64,000 bases of DNA from Congzhengia sp045635085 (lineage in GTDB: Bacteria > Bacillota > Clostridia > UBA1381 > UBA9506). This document shows positions 1 to 8,682 of this stretch, piece by piece; within the stretch, counting starts at the first letter, position 1, and each line of letters starts with the position of its first letter. The notes beneath the pieces were generated by a model. It was not told the DNA's origin and searched no databases. It was given only the letters and a program-made list of their open reading frames with translations. The stretch spans positions 62,001 through 126,000 of the forward strand of contig JAZRBM010000020.1 of NCBI GenBank assembly GCA_045635085.1, written 5' to 3'. The position numbers and the translations under genes are program-made.

Positions 1-5
1 GGCTT

Positions 6-233
6 ATGGAATTTGAAAAAATTCGTGAAGTATTAGTTGCGCAGTTTGGTGTTGATGAATCTGCTATAAAGCCCGAAACATCAATTATCGATGATTTAGG
101 TGCAGACTCATTGGATGTAGTTGAACTTATTATGGCTATTGAAGAAGCTTTTGATATTGAAATTCCTGATGACATAGCAGAAGAAATTGTTACAGTTTCA
201 GATGCGGTTGAATATCTTAAAAATAACAACTAA
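6..233 (+). CDS. acpP: Acyl carrier protein
   Basis: Carries growing acyl chains on a phosphopantetheine arm in cytosolic fatty acid synthesis. The protein is 75 residues, the usual size, with the modification motif GADSLD around residues 32-37 (Ser35 is the attachment site), a very acidic composition and the family's four-helix pattern. It lies just upstream of rnc, an arrangement common in Firmicutes. The ATG at base 6 gives the normal N-terminus; the upstream ribosome binding site falls outside the window. Confidence 0.97.
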   Translation: MEFEKIREVLVAQFGVDESAIKPETSIIDDLGADSLDVVELIMAIEEAFDIEIPDDIAEEIVTVSDAVEYLKNNN

Positions 234-240
234 CATTTAA

Positions 241-345
241 GGGGTGTGCAAGCACACCCCCTATGTAGGTATCTTTGAACGCATAAACCTGTTTCCTACG
301 ATGTGTATTTTTGTTGTAAGGAACATATTTATGCGTTCCTTTTAT
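241..345 (+). terminator. Hairpins between acpP and rnc, probable terminator
   Basis: Two inverted repeats fill the 127-base gap. GGGGTGTG/CACACCCC at 241-260 forms an 8-bp stem without a T-run. GAACGCATAAA (277-287) pairs with TTTATGCGTTC (328-338), followed by CCTTTTATT. Inside its loop TGTTTCCT (290-297) can pair with AGGAACA (319-325), making one long imperfect hairpin of about 62 nt. This looks like a terminator after acpP, but the nested stem could also be a processed RNA or an RNase III target in the rnc leader. Confidence 0.5.
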
Positions 346-360
346 TGAAAGGACAAGCGC

Positions 361-1056
361 ATGAATATCATTAAAGAATTTGAAGAGATTATAGGCTATA
401 AGTTCAATAATCAGAGCTATTTAAAAGTGGCTTTAACACATAGCTCTTACGCTCATGAAAACAAAAATAAAAAAATCGCCTTTAACGAACGATTGGAGTT
501 TTTGGGCGATTCAGTTCTTAGTATAATAGTCAGCAAATACATTTTTGAAAACTATCCTCATCTTCCCGAGGGAAAACTCACGAAAATACGCTCAGCCGTA
601 GTTTGTGAAAAGTCACTGTATGAATGTGCGCTAAACATCGACCTTGGGAAATATCTGGTTTTAGGTCGTGGTGAGGAAAGAACAGGCGGAAGAACAAGAC
701 CGTCAATTTTATCCGATGCGTATGAAGCATTAATTGCAGCGATTTTTTTAGACAGCAGTTTAGAGGTTGTCAGAGAGTGGGTACTTAGTCAGCTTTATGA
801 TGCTATTGAAAAAGCTGCAAAAGGAAAAATATCAAAAGACTACAAGACGGACTTTCAGGAGGCAGCCCAGTCAAAGGGGGATGTTGATATCTTTTATAAA
901 GTGGTGTCAACAACAGGTCCTGACCACAATAAAACTTTTGTTGTAAATGTATATCTAAATGATGTATTAATGGGCGAAGGAGAAGGCTCAAGCAAGAAAA
1001 AAGCCGAACAAAATGCAGCAAAAAATGCACTCTCTAAATTAAGTAAGGATAAGTAG
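361..1056 (+). CDS. rnc: Ribonuclease III
   Basis: Endonuclease that cuts double-stranded RNA, maturing rRNA precursors and regulating some mRNAs. At 231 residues it is of normal length. The signature NERLEFLGDSVL is near residues 42-53, the second acidic cluster (SDAYEALIAAIFLD) is near 118-131, and a C-terminal dsRNA-binding domain ends in GEGSSKKKAEQNAAKNAL. AAAGGA precedes the ATG. The downstream radical SAM gene starts one base after the stop, so rnc, the radical SAM gene and smc are probably one operon. Confidence 0.97.
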   Translation: MNIIKEFEEIIGYKFNNQSYLKVALTHSSYAHENKNKKIAFNERLEFLGDSVLSIIVSKYIFENYPHLPEGKLTKIRSAVVCEKSLYECALNIDLGKYLVLGRGEERTGGRTRPSILSDAYEALIAAIFLDSSLEVVREWVLSQLYDAIEKAAKGKISKDYKTDFQEAAQSKGDVDIFYKVVSTTGPDHNKTFVVNVYLNDVLMGEGEGSSKKKAEQNAAKNALSKLSKDK

Positions 1057-1057
1057 T

Positions 1058-2059
1058 ATGAAACAGAAGACTATTCCGATTTTTGTGCCGCATATGGGTT
1101 GTCCTAATGATTGTTCGTTCTGCAATCAGCGAAAAATCACAGGTCAGTCAACATCAGTTACGAAAGAGGAAGTAGATAAACAAATCATAAAGGCTTTAAA
1201 GACAATACCTGAAGATACCGGTTGTGTGGAAATTGGTTTTTTTGGCGGTAGCTTTACGGGAATTGATAAAGATATTCAAAACGCATTTTTAGAGGTTGCC
1301 AAAAAGTATATGGACAAAGGATATGTCCATGCTTTAAGACTGTCTACACGCCCCGACTATATCGATGAAGAAATTTTAGAAAATCTTAAAAGCTATGGTG
1401 TAACAACAGTTGAACTCGGTGCACAGTCTATGGATGATGAGGTACTTTTAAAAAATCGTCGCGGACACAAAAGCGAAGACACTGAACGTGCAAGCAGACT
1501 GATAAAGGGCTGTGGCATGAAGCTAGGACTTCAAATGATGACAGGACTTTATGGCGACACGAAAGAAAAGTGCATTAGAAGTTTAGAAAAAATAATTTCT
1601 TTAAGACCTGATTGTGTAAGGATTTACCCGACACTTGTGCTTTCGGGAACGTATTTAGATAAGCTCTATAAAGAGGGCATATATAGCCCCCAGAGCCTAG
1701 ATGAAGCGGTCAGTCTTTGTGCTGATTTGAAAGAGAGATTAGACGAAGAGAATATAAAAATTATAAGACTCGGTCTTATGGCATCAGATAACATAAATCC
1801 TGAAGTTGATGTAGTCGCAGGGCCATACCACCCATCGATAGGTGAGCTTGTGCAAAGCGAAATTTACTTTAGAAAAATGTTAAAAGAAATACATAAAGAT
1901 AGCCACGTTTTAGTAAATGAAAAGGATTTATCGGCATTTATCGGTAACAAAAAAAGCAACATAAGAAAATTTGAAAATCTGGGCATTAATGTGACAATAA
2001 AGCGGGATGAAAAAATTCTGCCGGGAGAGTTTAAAATTATAGGAAAGGGGCAACAGTAG
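1058..2059 (+). CDS. Radical SAM protein (rnc-smc intergenic family)
   Basis: A 333-residue radical SAM enzyme with the 4Fe-4S motif C15-x3-C19-x2-C22 near the N-terminus, a GGSFTG glycine motif near residues 63-68, and a C-terminal part reminiscent of the non-acetyltransferase region of Elp3-like proteins. A protein of this kind often sits between rnc and smc in Clostridia. Its substrate is not known to me. The stop codon shares its last base with the GTG start of smc, which indicates translational coupling. Confidence 0.85.
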   Translation: MKQKTIPIFVPHMGCPNDCSFCNQRKITGQSTSVTKEEVDKQIIKALKTIPEDTGCVEIGFFGGSFTGIDKDIQNAFLEVAKKYMDKGYVHALRLSTRPDYIDEEILENLKSYGVTTVELGAQSMDDEVLLKNRRGHKSEDTERASRLIKGCGMKLGLQMMTGLYGDTKEKCIRSLEKIISLRPDCVRIYPTLVLSGTYLDKLYKEGIYSPQSLDEAVSLCADLKERLDEENIKIIRLGLMASDNINPEVDVVAGPYHPSIGELVQSEIYFRKMLKEIHKDSHVLVNEKDLSAFIGNKKSNIRKFENLGINVTIKRDEKILPGEFKIIGKGQQ

Positions 2060-5000
2060 TGCGTTTAAAAGGTGTAAAAGTAAACGGGTTTAAGTCATTT
2101 GCTGACAAAATAAATCTTGATTTTTCCGACGGTATAACTGCGATTGTTGGTCCTAACGGCAGTGGTAAGAGTAACATTTCAGATGCAGTACGATGGGTTT
2201 TGGGTGAACAGAGCGCAAAGATGCTGCGTGGTTCGAAAATGGAAGATGTAATATTCAGCGGAACACAAAAGCGTAATCCAATGGGTTTTGCAGAGGTTAC
2301 GCTTATTCTTGATAACAGAGACAGACAGCTTGATATTGCTTATGATGAGGTTGAAGTAACAAGAAAGGTTTTTGTTTCCGGCGAAAGCCAGTATATGATA
2401 AACAAAAATGTTGTAAGGCTCAAAGACATACACGAGGTCTTTATGGATACAGGTCTTGGTCGCGATGGCTATTCTATGGTCGGCCAGGGTAAAATTGATG
2501 AAATTTTATCAACAAAATCAGACGACAGACGTGAGATTTTTGAAGAGGCTGCAGGGATATCTAAATATCGTTACAGAAAAGAAGATGCGGAAAGAAAGCT
2601 AAAGCATACGAACGAAAATTTAGACAGAGTATTTGATATTATAACAGAGCTTGAAGACCGTGTAGAGCCTTTGAAACAACAATCAGAAAAGGCAAAAAAG
2701 TATCTTCAGTATAAAGAAGAACTAAAAATCTTTGAGGTTAACGATGCCATCCGTATCATCGAGAGCGCAAATGATGTTATAGGTGGAATTGATGAAAAAC
2801 TCGCTGTAGTTACAAATCAGTTAAACGATGCAAAAACAGCTTTAGAAACTGCTGAAAAATCTCAGCAGGAATACTATGAAAAGGCAAAGCTTCGCGAAGA
2901 AACGCAAACAGAAACAAACAAACAGATAAGAGAATTAACAGAGAGCATATCAATTAAAAAAGGTGAAGTTGAAATTTGCAGAAATACAATTTCAGGCAAC
3001 GATATGCTAAAGGCTCGCATAAAAGAAGAAATAAAAGAACTGATTGCCAAAAAAACAGAGCTTGAAGAAGTTAAAAAGACAATCGATAAAGACGTAGAAG
3101 TTAAAAATGCAGAGCTTAGCTTAATTGATGAAGAGATAAAGTCATTAAATTCAGAAGAAGAATCAGCAAGTAGCGGTGCAAAAGATGCAGAACTGGAAAT
3201 AGAAGATTTAAACAACTTAGTTGCAAAAAAAATCGAAAGTTTCAGTGAACTGAAAATTTCTCTTTCTAATCAAAAATTAACAGAAGAAAGCTATATTGCA
3301 AGAAAAGAAACTATCCTTTCAGAATCTACTGACAGAAGTGAAGAGCGCGCCGGTATAGATGAGAAGATAAAAGAAATAGCAGAAAAAATCCAAAGAAAAA
3401 CAGCATATCTTGAAAAAATCAAAGCAGAGCGCAATGAAATCAGTAAAAAGCGCGAAGAAAAAAGTGCTGAATTTGAAGAAAATTCAACAAAAATAAACCA
3501 AAATACAATAAGTCTTAACGAAAAAATCTCAAGAAAAAAGCTCTTAGAAAATATGGAGCAGTCCTATGAGGGATATTCTCGTTCGGTTAAAACAGTCCTA
3601 AAGGAGCACGAGGACGGAGCTTTAAAGAGTGCTAAAATTTATGGACCTGTTTCAAAGCTTTTAAAGACTAAGGACAAATACAGCATAGCCATTGATGTGG
3701 CACTTGGAAATGCGGTGCAACACATAGTGGTAAAAAGTGAAAATGATGCAAAAGCTGCAATCGAATGTTTAAAAGCAAAGAACGCCGGCAGAGCAACGTT
3801 TTTGCCGCTTTCATCAATTAAGGTTAAGGATTATCCCGAAAGTGGCATAGAAAAAGAGTCAGGATACATCTCCGTTGCATCAGAACTTATACAGTGCGAC
3901 AAGGAATTTAAAGATGTATGCGAATTTTTACTTGGTGGCACAGTTGTTATTGACAATATAGACAACGCCATTAAAATTTCTAAAAAGTACAAAAATTCAA
4001 TAAAGCTTGTTACATTAGCAGGTGAATTATTTAACCTTGGCGGTGCACTTTCAGGTGGTAGCTTCTTTAAACAGGCATCGCTTTTTGGCAGAGAAAACGA
4101 AATTGTTGAGTTGTCAAAGCAAATCCCGACGCTTTCAAAGGAAACTGATAGTCTGATTAAAAAGAATGAATCCATAAAAGATGAATTGGCAAAGTTTGAC
4201 GATGAACTTAAAAAGTTTGATGGAGAGATTTTTGAAAATGATTCAGAGATTTTAATATTAGAGCGCGATAAGACACATAACGAGCTCTTAATCAATCAGA
4301 TTGATATGGCAAAAAGACGTGTCGAAGAAGAGCTTGGCTCAATAGAACAGATAATTAAAGAGGCTAAACAAAAGCAGATAAGCATAGAAAATGAGATAGA
4401 ACAAACCCAGAAGTTAATCAGAGAAAAACAGGAAGAGATTGAAATAAAGGAATCTTCGATTTCAGAAATTATTGCTAAAAAACAAGAAATTTCAGGCAAA
4501 GTACTCGCTAAAAACTTTGAACGTTCGGGCGTTTTAAAGGATTTGGAAATCCTTAAAGAAAAGCTTGATGCAGCAAATCGTGATGTTTTATCAAATGAAT
4601 CTGCTGTTTTGCTTCACGAAACAGAAATAAAAGATATTGATGCTAGCAACACAGAATTTTTATCGCAAATCAAGCAAAAGACAGAAGAAATAGATTCAGG
4701 CATTAAAAAAATTGCCGAGCTTGACGAAACAGTAGCGGCATTGACAGAAGAAAGAAAGCAGCTTGACGAAAAAGACAGAGAGTCACTAACACAGATCAAG
4801 TCCATTCGTGAGGATGTTTTTGCGCTTACTAACGAAGAATCAAGGCTTGCGCAGAGAAAAATCAAGCACGAAACAGAACTTGAAAATGCAATAAACAACC
4901 TATGGGAAGAGTATGAGCTTACTTATTCTGATGCTGTTTCATACAAAAAGGATTTAGGAACAGCAAGTGAGGTAGGCAAGGAGATCACATCCTTAAAACG

Positions 5001-5619
5001 CAAAATTTCAGCATTAGGAAACGTAAATGTTGATGCTATTGAAGAGTATAAGACAGTTTCTGAAAGATACGAATTTTTAACAACACAAAGAGATGATTTG
5101 TTAAAAGCGCAAAAGGACCTGCTTGGTATTATTTCTGATATGACAAAGGTTATGAAAAAAGAGTTTTCAGAAAAGTTTAAAGATATTGCAAAATACTTTA
5201 AGCAGACCTTTGTGGAGTTGTTTGGCGGTGGTACAGCATCACTGTCTTTAGAGGATGAAGATGATATTTTAAATTGCAATATAAACATTGACGTTCAGCC
5301 GCCTGGAAAAAAACTTCAGAGCTTATTGCTGCTCTCTGGCGGAGAAAGGGCGCTGTCTGCTATCGCACTTTTATTTGCAATATTAAAAACTCGTCCGACG
5401 CCATTTTGCTTCTTAGATGAAATAGAAGCAGCACTAGATGATGCAAACGTATACAGATTTGCAGACTATATCAAAAATTACAGCAAAAACACACAATTCA
5501 TCGTTGTTACGCACAGACGTGGAACGATGGAGGCAGCAGATGTAATATATGGTGTTACAATGCAAGAAAAGGGTGTGTCAAAGCTCCTGGAGTTAAACAT
5601 TAACGAACTTGCAGAGTAA
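2059..5619 (+). CDS. smc: Chromosome segregation protein SMC
   Basis: ATP-driven condensin subunit that compacts and segregates the chromosome together with ScpA and ScpB. The protein has 1186 residues. It shows Walker A GPNGSGKSN near residues 32-40, long coiled coils either side of a hinge at about 510-660, the signature LSGGERALSAIALL and Walker B FLDEIEAALDD in the C-terminal head. The GTG start overlaps the previous stop codon by one base. The coiled-coil segments are very rich in Glu and Lys, which produces spurious Ser/Phe-rich reading frames on the opposite strand. Confidence 0.97.
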   Translation: MRLKGVKVNGFKSFADKINLDFSDGITAIVGPNGSGKSNISDAVRWVLGEQSAKMLRGSKMEDVIFSGTQKRNPMGFAEVTLILDNRDRQLDIAYDEVEVTRKVFVSGESQYMINKNVVRLKDIHEVFMDTGLGRDGYSMVGQGKIDEILSTKSDDRREIFEEAAGISKYRYRKEDAERKLKHTNENLDRVFDIITELEDRVEPLKQQSEKAKKYLQYKEELKIFEVNDAIRIIESANDVIGGIDEKLAVVTNQLNDAKTALETAEKSQQEYYEKAKLREETQTETNKQIRELTESISIKKGEVEICRNTISGNDMLKARIKEEIKELIAKKTELEEVKKTIDKDVEVKNAELSLIDEEIKSLNSEEESASSGAKDAELEIEDLNNLVAKKIESFSELKISLSNQKLTEESYIARKETILSESTDRSEERAGIDEKIKEIAEKIQRKTAYLEKIKAERNEISKKREEKSAEFEENSTKINQNTISLNEKISRKKLLENMEQSYEGYSRSVKTVLKEHEDGALKSAKIYGPVSKLLKTKDKYSIAIDVALGNAVQHIVVKSENDAKAAIECLKAKNAGRATFLPLSSIKVKDYPESGIEKESGYISVASELIQCDKEFKDVCEFLLGGTVVIDNIDNAIKISKKYKNSIKLVTLAGELFNLGGALSGGSFFKQASLFGRENEIVELSKQIPTLSKETDSLIKKNESIKDELAKFDDELKKFDGEIFENDSEILILERDKTHNELLINQIDMAKRRVEEELGSIEQIIKEAKQKQISIENEIEQTQKLIREKQEEIEIKESSISEIIAKKQEISGKVLAKNFERSGVLKDLEILKEKLDAANRDVLSNESAVLLHETEIKDIDASNTEFLSQIKQKTEEIDSGIKKIAELDETVAALTEERKQLDEKDRESLTQIKSIREDVFALTNEESRLAQRKIKHETELENAINNLWEEYELTYSDAVSYKKDLGTASEVGKEITSLKRKISALGNVNVDAIEEYKTVSERYEFLTTQRDDLLKAQKDLLGIISDMTKVMKKEFSEKFKDIAKYFKQTFVELFGGGTASLSLEDEDDILNCNINIDVQPPGKKLQSLLLLSGGERALSAIALLFAILKTRPTPFCFLDEIEAALDDANVYRFADYIKNYSKNTQFIVVTHRRGTMEAADVIYGVTMQEKGVSKLLELNINELAE

Positions 5620-5654
5620 AAAATATAGCTTCAGGCTATGATGGGAGGAATATT

Positions 5655-6914
5655 ATGATTAAAGCACCACGTGGTACACACGATATTTTGCCATCGGAAA
5701 CATACAGGTGGCATCATATAGAAGAACACATAAAAAATATTTGCTTAGAATTCGGATACAAAGAAATAAGAACACCTATGTTTGAAAGCACCGAGCTTTT
5801 TGAACGTGGTGTAGGCGATACGACAGACGTTGTTCAAAAGGAAATGTATACATTTTTAGATAAAGGTGGCAGAAGTATTACGCTAAAGCCGGAGGGTACA
5901 TCTCCTATCGTCAGAAGCTTTGTTGAAAATTCAATCTATGCAAATCCGCAACCGACAAAGCTTTATTATCTGTATCCTTGCTTCAGATATGAAAAGCCCC
6001 AGGCAGGAAGATTGCGCGAATTTCATCAGTTTGGTATAGAGGTTTTTGGTGCGTCTTTGCCATCAATCGATGCAGAGGTTATATCATTAGCTATGTCATT
6101 GCTTGACCGTTTGGGTGTAACAGGCATTGAGCTTAATATTAACAGTATCGGTTGTCCTGATTGCAGAAAGGAATATAACGAAAAACTAAAAGATTACTTT
6201 AGACCATACCTTGGTGAGCTTTGTGAAACGTGTCGCGAAAGATTTGAAAAAAATCCTTTAAGAATATTAGACTGCAAGATTGATTCCTGCAAAAAAATCG
6301 CAAAGGATGCCCCTGTGCTTATAGACCATATATGTGATGATTGCAATAAGCATTTTGAAACTTTAAAAGCATATTTAGAAGTGATGCAAATTCCATACAG
6401 CGTTGACCCCACAATCGTTCGTGGGCTTGATTATTACACAAAGACAGTATTTGAAATTATCTCGAAAAACAAAGGTTCAGAAGGTACAATCTGCGGCGGT
6501 GGAAGATACGACGGATTGGTTAGTGAAATCGGTGGCCCAAAGATGCCTGGCGTTGGCTTTGGTATGGGACTTGAGCGTCTGCTTTTGGTTTTGGAAAGCA
6601 TAGGAAAAATTCCTGAAAACAACGAATGTCCTGATATATTTATCGCAAACATCGGAGATGGTGCAGATGTTTTCGTCCAGAAATTAATTTTAGATTTAAG
6701 AAAAGAAGGAATAGCCGCAGAGCGGGACTATTTAGCAAGAAGTGTAAAGGCACAGATGAAATATGCCAATAAAATTGAAGCAAAATTTTCTGCAGTAGTC
6801 GGAGATGACGAAATTTCTCAAAACCTCGTTAATGTTAAAAATATGATAACAGGCGATAGCAAAGAGGTTGAAATTTCAACTATTTCCCAATATTTAAAAA
6901 GCATACTAAAGTAA
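5655..6914 (+). CDS. hisS: Histidyl-tRNA synthetase
   Basis: Class II synthetase that charges tRNA-His. It has 419 residues, the normal length. It begins APRGTHDILP, carries motif 2 around FRYEKPQAGRLREFHQFG and the histidine-specific motifs RGLDYYTKTVFE and GGGRYDGL, and ends in an anticodon-binding domain of HGTP type. GGGAGG precedes the ATG. Only 35 bases separate it from smc, so transcription may continue from upstream. A Cys-rich insert near residues 175-240 is present, as in several Clostridial homologues. Confidence 0.97.
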   Translation: MIKAPRGTHDILPSETYRWHHIEEHIKNICLEFGYKEIRTPMFESTELFERGVGDTTDVVQKEMYTFLDKGGRSITLKPEGTSPIVRSFVENSIYANPQPTKLYYLYPCFRYEKPQAGRLREFHQFGIEVFGASLPSIDAEVISLAMSLLDRLGVTGIELNINSIGCPDCRKEYNEKLKDYFRPYLGELCETCRERFEKNPLRILDCKIDSCKKIAKDAPVLIDHICDDCNKHFETLKAYLEVMQIPYSVDPTIVRGLDYYTKTVFEIISKNKGSEGTICGGGRYDGLVSEIGGPKMPGVGFGMGLERLLLVLESIGKIPENNECPDIFIANIGDGADVFVQKLILDLRKEGIAAERDYLARSVKAQMKYANKIEAKFSAVVGDDEISQNLVNVKNMITGDSKEVEISTISQYLKSILK

Positions 6915-6936
6915 AACGTAACAGGAGGTTTTACGG

Positions 6937-7959
6937 ATGATAGAGGTTAAAAATCTGGTGAAAAAATATGGCCCCAAAACGGCTGTTGACGATATTTCAT
7001 TTACTGTTCGCGATGGAGAAATTTTAGGACTTTTAGGCCCTAACGGCGCAGGAAAATCCACCACAATGAACATAATGACAGGATATTTATCGGCGACAAG
7101 CGGTGAGGTAAATATAGCGGGTTTTGATATTTTAGAAAACCCCGAAGAGGCAAAAAAACACATAGGCTATTTGCCTGAAATTCCACCTCTTTACACAGAT
7201 ATGACCGTTTTAGAATACTTAAACTTTGTTTACGAGCTTAAGTGCGTTAAAGAAAAGAAACGCGCAAATCACATCGAAGAAATTATGGAATCGGTAAAAC
7301 TTACAGATGTGAAGAACCGCGTGATTTCTAACCTGTCTAAAGGATATAAGCAAAGGGTAGGTTTGGCGCAGGCGATGATAGGAAACCCTGAGGTTTTAAT
7401 ACTGGATGAGCCTACTGTCGGTCTTGACCCGATGCAGATTATAGAAATCAGAAGCGTTATCAAAAAACTCGGAAAAAACCACACAGTTATTTTATCGTCA
7501 CATATTCTGCAGGAGGTCCAGGCAATATGTGATAGAGTTGTAATTATAAACAAAGGAAAAGTCGCAGCGATTGACAGTCCTGAAAATCTGGCAAGAACAA
7601 TATCCAATGAAAATAAATTTATGCTCCGTATTGCTGCAGATGAGCGCGCTGCTTTAGATGTGTTAGAAGCAATAAATGGTATAAAGCAGATAAAGTCAAT
7701 GGGCAGAAAAGAAAGAAACTCTATCGACTTTTTAGTTGAGACGCAGCCCAATATTGATGTAAGACCTGAGATATTTCGTGCTATGGCAGAAAGAAACCTG
7801 CCGATACTCTCTATGCAGACAGTTGACCTTAGCCTGGAGGATATTTTCATCGAGGTCACAGAAAACGACAGACATATAGATACAGATATTGACGAACGTG
7901 ATATAGAGTTTGTAAATATTAAAAAAGAGGGGGATAAAAAGAGTGAAAGCGATATTTAA
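6937..7959 (+). CDS. ABC transporter ATP-binding protein, GldA-like
   Basis: Cytoplasmic ATPase of an ABC-2 type exporter. Walker A GPNGAGKST lies near residues 34-42, the signature is LSKGYKQRVGLAQAM, Walker B is LILDEPTVGLDP, and the switch histidine is in LSSHIL. It has 340 residues including a C-terminal extension of about 100 residues typical of drug/gliding-type ABC-2 ATPases. AGGAGG precedes the start. Its end overlaps the permease gene by 17 bases. With the next two genes it forms a GldA-GldF-GldG-like set; the cargo is unknown, and gliding motility should not be assumed in a Firmicute. Confidence 0.9.
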   Translation: MIEVKNLVKKYGPKTAVDDISFTVRDGEILGLLGPNGAGKSTTMNIMTGYLSATSGEVNIAGFDILENPEEAKKHIGYLPEIPPLYTDMTVLEYLNFVYELKCVKEKKRANHIEEIMESVKLTDVKNRVISNLSKGYKQRVGLAQAMIGNPEVLILDEPTVGLDPMQIIEIRSVIKKLGKNHTVILSSHILQEVQAICDRVVIINKGKVAAIDSPENLARTISNENKFMLRIAADERAALDVLEAINGIKQIKSMGRKERNSIDFLVETQPNIDVRPEIFRAMAERNLPILSMQTVDLSLEDIFIEVTENDRHIDTDIDERDIEFVNIKKEGDKKSESDI

Positions 7960-8677
7960 AAGAGAATTTAATGCTTATTTTAAAACCCCTTTAGGATATG
8001 TGTTTGTAGGGCTGTTTTTTGCCTTTGCATCACTTGTGTTCTTTACATTCAACATGAACGCAAATACATCAATAATGACAAACTATTTTGTTAATATTTG
8101 TTATATCTTTATAATAATTGTTCCTCTTTTAACTATGAAAATGTTTTCAGAAGAAAGGAAGTTAAAAACAGACCAGCTCCTCCTGACAGCTCCTGTTAAG
8201 GTAAAGGATATTGTACTTGGAAAGTTTTTATCAGGACTTTGTGTTTTAGGTATTTCAGTAGGTGCCACCCTCGTTTTTTTATTGGTTTTGGCACGATACG
8301 GAAATCCGCCCGAAATACAGTCTTTAGTTGGATATTTTGGTATTATGCTATATGGTATGATGCTCATATCAATAGGTATGTTTGTATCAACACTGACACA
8401 AAATCAAGTGATTTCAGCAGTAGCAACAATGGCTATTGTTGGAGTTCTTAGCTTTGCAGGTACACTAAAACTTGATTTTGCAACAGCATTGGGTGGAAAA
8501 TTACTCTTTTTAGGAAAAATTTTAAACGGACTGATTAATTTCATTGATATCAATGCGCGTTTTTATGATTTTGCCCAAGGCATTTTAAATATAGTGCCGA
8601 TAGTTTACTATGTTTCTATTACAGCACTGTTTGTTTTACTTACCGTGCGAGTAATTGAAAGAAGACGATGGAGGTAG
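7943..8677 (+). CDS. ABC-2 type permease, GldF-like
   Basis: Integral membrane subunit of the exporter encoded by the flanking genes. It has 244 residues with about six hydrophobic segments, starting with FKTPLGYVFVGLFFAFASLVFF and ending before a short basic tail (RVIERRRWR). The GTG start follows AGAGGGGG inside the end of the ATPase gene. The N-terminal FKRELNAYF-like amphipathic stretch before TM1 is typical of GldF/NosY-type permeases. Confidence 0.88.
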   Translation: MKAIFKREFNAYFKTPLGYVFVGLFFAFASLVFFTFNMNANTSIMTNYFVNICYIFIIIVPLLTMKMFSEERKLKTDQLLLTAPVKVKDIVLGKFLSGLCVLGISVGATLVFLLVLARYGNPPEIQSLVGYFGIMLYGMMLISIGMFVSTLTQNQVISAVATMAIVGVLSFAGTLKLDFATALGGKLLFLGKILNGLINFIDINARFYDFAQGILNIVPIVYYVSITALFVLLTVRVIERRRWR

Positions 8678-8682
8678 GGAAT

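Noticed and set aside
2874..4898. Several Ser/Phe-rich open frames on the minus strand across smc
   Set aside because: They are antisense to the Glu/Lys-rich coiled coils of SMC, have no binding sites, and read as low-complexity Ser/Phe; typical shadows.
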